Shown in pieces: positions 5,598 through 9,782 of a stretch of DNA of 9,782 nucleotides. The position numbers and the translations under genes are program-made. The stretch's first letter is position 1. Every line of letters starts with the position of its first letter. Source of the stretch: Scalindua_A sp046757465 (GTDB lineage: Bacteria; Planctomycetota; Brocadiia; Brocadiales; Scalinduaceae); NCBI GenBank assembly GCA_046757465.1, contig JBHHYH010000090.1, positions 1-9,782 of the forward strand, written 5' to 3'. The notes beneath the pieces are model-generated. The model had not been told where the DNA came from and made no database searches. It was given only the letters and a program-made list of their open reading frames with translations.

Positions 5598-6888
5598 GTT
5601 AATGTTAAGAAGCTATTTTAATTTTATCTGGATAATAATAATTGTTTTTTCTTTAGGTTTACGTGATCTGCATGCACAAGCGGATCAAAAGTCTGATCCA
5701 GATACTTATTATCAAAATTTCGAAGAGTTTGTAAATGTTGTTAAGGAAATACAGAATAAATATGTTAATGAAGTAGAATTAAAAGAATTGCTGAAAAATG
5801 CTTACAAAGGAATGCTTGCTGGTTTAGACCCTTATAGTCAGTTTATTGATTCAGAAAATCTTCAAGAGCTAAAGATCGAGACAGAAGGTGAATTCGATGG
5901 TCTTGGTATCGAAGTCATTATTAAGAATGGTGTTTTGACTGTTTTAACACCTATTGTTGATTCGCCTGCCTTTCGTGCAGGAGTGCTCATTGGAGATAGA
6001 ATTATAAAGATCGATGGGAAATCGACAAGAAATATTTCAATTCGTGAAGCCATCAAATTGCTCCGTGGCAAGCCTAACACAAAAGTTACACTTACTGTTA
6101 TACATGAAGAAGAAAGTGAACCTGTTGATATAAATATTAACCGGGCTAAGATTCATGTTAAGAGCGTGCGTGGCGCAAGGATTGTTGATGAAGAGGGTAA
6201 GATTGGTTACATAGCAGTTACCAACTTCCAGGAAAATACGATAGCCGACATGGACTCTGCAATTCAAGACTTAAGAAAACAAGGGATGAGATCTTTGGTC
6301 TTAGACTTACGGTTTAATCCCGGTGGTCTCCTAAATATTGCAAGAGATATGGCGGACAAATTTATTAAAAAAGGCATAATTGTAACTACAAAGGGAAGAC
6401 ATAAATCGCAAGACCATAAATATAAAGCACACAGATCAGGAACTTATCCTAACTTTCCCTTGATAATATTAGTTAATAAGGGCAGTGCAAGCGCTTCAGA
6501 GATTGTTGCAGGGTCTATTAAGGATCATAAGCGCGGAATCTTGCTAGGAACTAGAACTTTTGGTAAAGGTTCCGTTCAGAGTTTGATACCAATAGAAAAT
6601 AAAAATTCTGCCTTGAAACTAACAACAGCTAAATACTACACACCCTCAGGAGCCCAGATTGATGAATCAGGTCTTGAACCGGATATAAAAGTTAATCTTA
6701 CAAAGAAAGAACTTAAAGAACTTTACAAGCACCTATCAAGGGGTCATGCCACAGATATAATAAAAGAGAATGGGAAAAAGGTTTCTGGTAGCGAGAATAA
6801 AACTGGATTTGCAGATATACAGCTTGCTAGAGCGATTGACATCATAAAAGGGATAAGTGTTTATGCTCAAATATCAGGAGATGAATAA
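5596..6888 (+). CDS. S41 family C-terminal-processing peptidase (CtpA/Prc type), exported
   Basis: Serine protease that cleaves envelope proteins from the C terminus, with a PDZ domain that gates access. The 430 residues begin with a signal peptide or anchor (hydrophobic 9-21) and a plausible signal peptidase site after HAQA at 26-29. The N-terminal helical region has LKNAYKGMLAGLDPYSQF (66-83). The PDZ domain covers about 95-180 (GEFDGLGIEV; SPAFRAGVLIGDRIIKIDGK at 123-142). The protease core has LVLDLRFNPGGLL (234-246), GSASASEIVAGSIKDH (296-311) and GTRTFGKGSVQ (318-328). By comparison with plant D1 protease and Prc, Ser299 and Lys324 form the catalytic dyad, with Gln328 assisting. All key residues are present, so it should be active. 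It shares a probable transcript with transketolase. ctpA would be a fair symbol, but paralogues are common, so I leave it blank. Confidence 0.95.
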   Translation: MLMLRSYFNFIWIIIIVFSLGLRDLHAQADQKSDPDTYYQNFEEFVNVVKEIQNKYVNEVELKELLKNAYKGMLAGLDPYSQFIDSENLQELKIETEGEFDGLGIEVIIKNGVLTVLTPIVDSPAFRAGVLIGDRIIKIDGKSTRNISIREAIKLLRGKPNTKVTLTVIHEEESEPVDININRAKIHVKSVRGARIVDEEGKIGYIAVTNFQENTIADMDSAIQDLRKQGMRSLVLDLRFNPGGLLNIARDMADKFIKKGIIVTTKGRHKSQDHKYKAHRSGTYPNFPLIILVNKGSASASEIVAGSIKDHKRGILLGTRTFGKGSVQSLIPIENKNSALKLTTAKYYTPSGAQIDESGLEPDIKVNLTKKELKELYKHLSRGHATDIIKENGKKVSGSENKTGFADIQLARAIDIIKGISVYAQISGDE

Positions 6889-7076
6889 GGCTGTAACAAG
6901 TTCTAATACAACTTAGAAATATTTGTCTATTCCCAATAAATGAAGGATAAATCGTAGTTGCTCAATAAAATATGGAAAATTGTTAAAGTTAATAGAATCC
7001 CCCAAAATCCCCCCCACTTCTTGCTTTCGCAAGAAAGCAGTGGAGGGGACTAAGGGGGATTTGTTTTTATATTGAA
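6889..7076. other. 188-base gap between the protease gene and tsaD
   Basis: AT-rich up to 6995, with only weak short dyads (for example TTCTAA/TTAGAA near 6900-6918) and no promoter I would call. The second palindromic repeat unit occupies 6996-7061. The T-rich run just after it (7059-7069) makes a terminator-like structure on the plus strand possible. tsaD starts 15 bases after the repeat. Confidence 0.6.
6996..7061. repeat. 66-bp palindromic repeat unit related to the 4515-4568 core
   Basis: Outer arms AATCCCCC (6996-7003) and GGGGGATT (7054-7061) are perfect inverted repeats and match the ends of the 274-bp element. The inner stem pairs CCCC (7010-7013) with GGGG (7045-7048) and CCAC (7014-7017) with GTGG (7040-7043). 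The tip is TTCTTGC-TTTC-GCAAGAA (7018-7035). As in the other unit, unpaired bases follow the tip stem on the right-hand side only. The GGGGGATTTGTTTTTAT that follows resembles a rho-independent terminator on the plus strand. It could stop readthrough from the protease gene or set RNA stability, but this is untested. Confidence 0.7.
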
Positions 7077-8087
7077 ATGATAATCCTGGGTATCGAAACA
7101 TCTTGTGACGAAACAGCCATTGCTGTAGTGGAAAACGGTGTAAAAATCCTTTCAAATATAGTAGCCTCCCAACAAAAACTTCACACAAGGTTTGGTGGTG
7201 TAGTTCCTGAGATAGCATGTCGTGCACATACTGAATCAATAATAACAGTGATTGATAATGCTATTATCGAAGCAAACATTAAGATTAGTGATATAAATGC
7301 AATCTCTGTAGCAAACACACCAGGTCTTATAGGTGCACTGTTAATAGGACTTACTACTGCTAAAACATTAAGCTGGATATTAAAGATTCCACTTATAACG
7401 GTCAATCATTTACATGCACATATTTATGCAAGTAAAATTGAACATGAGAATATTGATTATCCAGTTATCAGTCTTGTCGTATCAGGCGGACATACAACTT
7501 TGTTTATAACACACAGCGAAACAAGACATTCACCTATCGGTGGGACTATAGATGATGCAGCGGGAGAGGCCTTTGATAAGGTTGGCAAGATTTTAGGTTT
7601 AGGTTATCCTGCTGGGCCGGAAATTGATAATATCTCAAGAAATGGTAACGAGCGGGCGATATTATTCCCTCGTTCATACATGGGAAAAGATTCTCTTGAT
7701 TTTAGTTTTAGTGGTATTAAAACTGCAGTCTTATATCATTGTTTAGGTCAGGATACAAAGATTGACAGAATCAAGCCAAGATTAAAAGACCATGAGATTG
7801 CAGACCTTGCAGCAAGCTTCCAGGAAGCGGTTGTAGACGTTTTGGTAGATAAAACCATATATGCTTCAACTAAATTTTCTGTTAGAGGCATAATCTTGGG
7901 TGGTGGTGTTGCTTCCAACTCAAGACTGAGACAAAAACTCGGTGAGGCAGCAAAGCATCGGGATATACCTCTGTATTATCCTTCGAAAACGTTATGTATG
8001 GATAATGCCGCGATGGTAGCAGGGCTGGCATACCACAAGTATCAGGAAAATGAATTCTCAGGACTTGAAGTTGAGGCAGTACCATAA
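7077..8087 (+). CDS. tsaD: tRNA N6-adenosine threonylcarbamoyltransferase
   Basis: Catalytic subunit that transfers threonylcarbamoyl from its AMP conjugate to A37 of ANN-reading tRNAs, giving t6A; it works in the cytoplasm with TsaB and TsaE. At 336 residues it is standard length for this ASKHA-fold family. Motifs are ILGIETSCDETAIAVVE at the N terminus, GGVVPEIACRAH (40-51), the metal-binding HxxxH as HLHAH (111-115), VSGGHT (135-140), GEAFDKVGKILGLGYPAGPE (163-182), FSGIKTA (211-217), GGGVASNSRLR (275-285) and the final metal ligand Asp309 in CMDNAAM. The ATG follows AGGGGG-containing repeat sequence, but no properly spaced Shine-Dalgarno site is seen. tsaB and tsaE are not in the window. 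It heads a tight three-gene run with larB and nnrD. Confidence 0.97.
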   Translation: MIILGIETSCDETAIAVVENGVKILSNIVASQQKLHTRFGGVVPEIACRAHTESIITVIDNAIIEANIKISDINAISVANTPGLIGALLIGLTTAKTLSWILKIPLITVNHLHAHIYASKIEHENIDYPVISLVVSGGHTTLFITHSETRHSPIGGTIDDAAGEAFDKVGKILGLGYPAGPEIDNISRNGNERAILFPRSYMGKDSLDFSFSGIKTAVLYHCLGQDTKIDRIKPRLKDHEIADLAASFQEAVVDVLVDKTIYASTKFSVRGIILGGGVASNSRLRQKLGEAAKHRDIPLYYPSKTLCMDNAAMVAGLAYHKYQENEFSGLEVEAVP

Positions 8088-8089
8088 TT

Positions 8090-8836
8090 ATGGATAGCAA
8101 CTCTATTAAGAAGCTTCTACGAAAGGTACAAAGGGGTGAGCTTACAGCAGAAAAGGCGTTGCAATATTTTAAGGATTTACCATACAAAGATCTCGGGTTT
8201 GCCAAGGTTGATATTCATCGGGCCATACGCTGCGGTTTTCCTGAGGTGATATTTTGTGCTGGTAAAACTCCTGCGCAAGTCCTTAGTATTGCCGACCAAA
8301 TAATTGAAAATGGTGTAGATTTGTTAGCAACTCATGCTAATAAGGAGATATTTGAGCATATTGCTCGAAAATACAAGATTGCTCGATATAATGATATAGC
8401 CAAGACAATAGTTATCCGGAAATCCCGTCATAAAAAAAAGAAGGGCTCAATATTGATTATAACTGCCGGTACGTCAGATATTCCTGTAGCTGAAGAAGCA
8501 AAAGAGACTGCTGAAATAATGGGTAACAATGTAAAGGTACTTTATGATGTAGGAGTTGCCGGTATTCATAGGTTGCTTAAAAATAAAAAAGATATTTCTA
8601 CTGCGAGGGTAATTATAGTTATTGCTGGCATGGAGGGAGCTCTTGCCAGTGTGGTTGGTGGAATGGTTGATCGCCCTGTTATTGGTGTACCAACAAGCGT
8701 GGGATATGGAGCTAGTTTTAATGGCATTACACCACTTCTTGCAATGCTAAATAGCTGTGCTGCAAATGTGGCTGTTGTTAATATTGACAACGGCTTTGGA
8801 GCTGCTTACATTGCATCACTAATAAATAATAGTTAA
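8090..8836 (+). CDS. larB: LarB, nickel-pincer cofactor biosynthesis (PurE-related carboxylase/hydrolase)
   Basis: LarB carboxylates the pyridine ring of nicotinic acid adenine dinucleotide at C5 and hydrolyses the phosphoanhydride, the first step to the nickel-pincer nucleotide used by lactate racemase and relatives. The 248 residues match the family: an N-terminal region with the typical LLRKVQRGELTAEKAL and DIHRAIRCGFPEVIFCAGK segments, then a PurE-like domain from about 118. Motifs are TAGTSDIPVAEEA (125-137), AGMEGALASVVGG (179-191), GVPTSVGYGASFNG (199-212) and CAANVAVVNIDNGFGAA (223-239). Cys223 aligns with the cysteine that forms the pyridine adduct in the Lactiplantibacillus enzyme. 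It starts 2 bases after the tsaD stop with no convincing Shine-Dalgarno site, which suggests coupled translation. larC, larE and a larA homologue are not in the window, so the cofactor's client is unknown. Confidence 0.93.
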   Translation: MDSNSIKKLLRKVQRGELTAEKALQYFKDLPYKDLGFAKVDIHRAIRCGFPEVIFCAGKTPAQVLSIADQIIENGVDLLATHANKEIFEHIARKYKIARYNDIAKTIVIRKSRHKKKKGSILIITAGTSDIPVAEEAKETAEIMGNNVKVLYDVGVAGIHRLLKNKKDISTARVIIVIAGMEGALASVVGGMVDRPVIGVPTSVGYGASFNGITPLLAMLNSCAANVAVVNIDNGFGAAYIASLINNS

Positions 8837-8838
8837 CC

Positions 8839-9738
8839 ATGCTTCGAGTAAAGAGCCTACCTGAACTTATTCCTAGAAAAAAGAATACGCACAAAGGAAA
8901 TTATGGTCAAGTATTGGTGCTTGCCGGTTCTCCCGGTATGACAGGCGCAGCATACCTTTGCTGCAAAGCTGCATTGAAGAGTGGTTCAGGTCTGGTTACG
9001 TTAGGTGTGCCAAAAAGTCTAAATTTTATAATGGAAACAAAACTGACTTGCGTGATGACACATCCCTTGCCGGAAACGAAAGCGCTTACATTGTCTAATA
9101 AAGGCCGAGAAGAAATCCTAGAGTTATGTGAAAAGCACGACGTTATAGCCTTAGGTCCTGGACTTTCTCAGCAACCAGAGACAAAAAAGCTAATCCTCTG
9201 GATGATAAAAACAATAGACCGTTCAATAGTAATTGATGCTGATGGGATTAATGCACTTACGGGTAACCTTCATATATTATACAAAATAAAAAAAAACGTA
9301 GTACTTACACCTCACCCAGGAGAGATGTCACGTTTAATAAACCTTGATTCTGCAAAGGATGTACAAAAAAAGAGACTTGACATTGCAACTCAGTTTGTGA
9401 AATCAATGCAAAAACAATTGGAGAAAGAAAGGGATTTTATCTTAGTATTAAAAGGAGATAAAACGATAGTTGCTAATTACAACAAGGTATATATAAATTC
9501 TACTGGTAATCCGGGCATGGCAACGGCTGGCGCTGGAGATGTTCTTACAGGGATTATTGTGTCCTTGATCGGTCAGGGTTTTAATGTATTTGATGCTTCA
9601 CAACTTGGTGTTTACATTCATGGTCTGGCAGGAGACATAGCATCAAAGAAAAAAGGAGAGGTATCGATGATTGCCTCAGATATACTTGATTTCTTACCTG
9701 ATGCATTCATAAGATACGGAAAAGAGAGTAGGAGATAA
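8839..9738 (+). CDS. nnrD: ADP-dependent NAD(P)H-hydrate dehydratase
   Basis: Metabolite-repair enzyme that dehydrates (S)-NADHX and (S)-NADPHX back to NADH and NADPH using ADP, or ATP in some members. The 299 residues form one ribokinase-like domain. Motifs are HKGNYGQVLVLAGS (18-31), GMTGAAYLCCKAALKSGSGL (33-52), ALGPGLS (104-110), IDADGINAL (132-140), LTPHPGEMSRL (156-166), LVLKGDKTIVA (202-212) and NSTGNPGMATAGAGDVLTG (220-238), with catalytic Asp234 in GAGD. The NnrE epimerase domain, fused at the N terminus in E. coli YjeF-type proteins, is absent, so a separate NnrE should exist elsewhere. It starts 2 bases after the larB stop with no Shine-Dalgarno site. Its own end carries AGGAGA, which serves the next gene. 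Confidence 0.95.
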   Translation: MLRVKSLPELIPRKKNTHKGNYGQVLVLAGSPGMTGAAYLCCKAALKSGSGLVTLGVPKSLNFIMETKLTCVMTHPLPETKALTLSNKGREEILELCEKHDVIALGPGLSQQPETKKLILWMIKTIDRSIVIDADGINALTGNLHILYKIKKNVVLTPHPGEMSRLINLDSAKDVQKKRLDIATQFVKSMQKQLEKERDFILVLKGDKTIVANYNKVYINSTGNPGMATAGAGDVLTGIIVSLIGQGFNVFDASQLGVYIHGLAGDIASKKKGEVSMIASDILDFLPDAFIRYGKESRR

Positions 9739-9741
9739 AGA

Positions 9742-9782
9742 ATGGAAGACCATGGTGCTTATGCAATGTGGATTGCTGGAGC
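9742..9782 (+). CDS. Start of an unidentified gene (cut by window end), possibly a short membrane protein
   Basis: ATG at 9742 is preceded by AGGAGA (9730-9735) with a 6-base gap, a good ribosome binding site overlapping the nnrD 3' end. Only 13 full codons are visible: MEDHGAYAMWIAG. The aromatic/Gly/Ala-rich start resembles small CcmD-type membrane proteins of cytochrome c maturation, but this is a weak impression from 13 residues. It is probably in the same operon as tsaD-larB-nnrD. Confidence 0.5.
   Translation, partial: MEDHGAYAMWIAG

Noticed and set aside
1..9782. CRISPR array, toxin-antitoxin, phage or defence genes
   Set aside because: There are no regularly spaced direct repeats, and all sizeable frames are accounted for by housekeeping families.

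Overview
This is an ordinary-looking stretch of bacterial chromosome with low G+C (clearly below half by eye). It carries housekeeping genes and no phage, plasmid, transposase, CRISPR or defence genes. The organism looks like an AT-rich Gram-negative-type bacterium: it has a membrane-anchored SurA/PpiD-like foldase and an exported S41 protease, a split transketolase, and a tRNA gene with an encoded CCA end. The gene styles and the GC-rich palindromic repeats in an AT-rich background remind me of Planctomycetota of the Brocadiales type. That is recollection, not proof, and I hold it weakly.

Layout, left to right. The first 1.1 kb is the N-terminal half of topA on the minus strand, running off the left edge. 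A 266-base divergent promoter region follows, with a near-consensus sigma-70 promoter on each strand. Rightward comes a membrane-anchored SurA_N/PpiD-like protein, then ribF (riboflavin kinase/FAD synthetase, TTG start). A tRNA-Phe(GAA) gene has its own promoter overlapping the end of ribF. A 467-base noncoding gap follows, and most of it is a 274-bp element built from nested inverted repeats. Then come the C-terminal subunit gene of a split transketolase and, 17 bases on, an S41 C-terminal-processing protease. A second gap of 188 bases holds a 66-bp palindrome related to the core of the first element. It ends just before tsaD (tRNA t6A synthesis), larB (nickel-pincer cofactor synthesis) and nnrD (NAD(P)H-hydrate repair). 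These three lie 2 bases apart and are probably translationally coupled. A last reading frame with a good ribosome binding site starts at 9742 and is cut off by the window end.

The genes do not form one pathway. They cover DNA topology, envelope protein folding and processing, flavin cofactors, pentose phosphate/thiamine-dependent carbon metabolism, tRNA modification and metabolite repair. The features most worth a second look are the two related palindromic repeat units, which share a hairpin core with one compensatory base-pair change, and the foldase homologue, which seems to lack a recognisable parvulin domain and instead shows internally repeated modules. I found no convincing evidence of a new multi-gene system.
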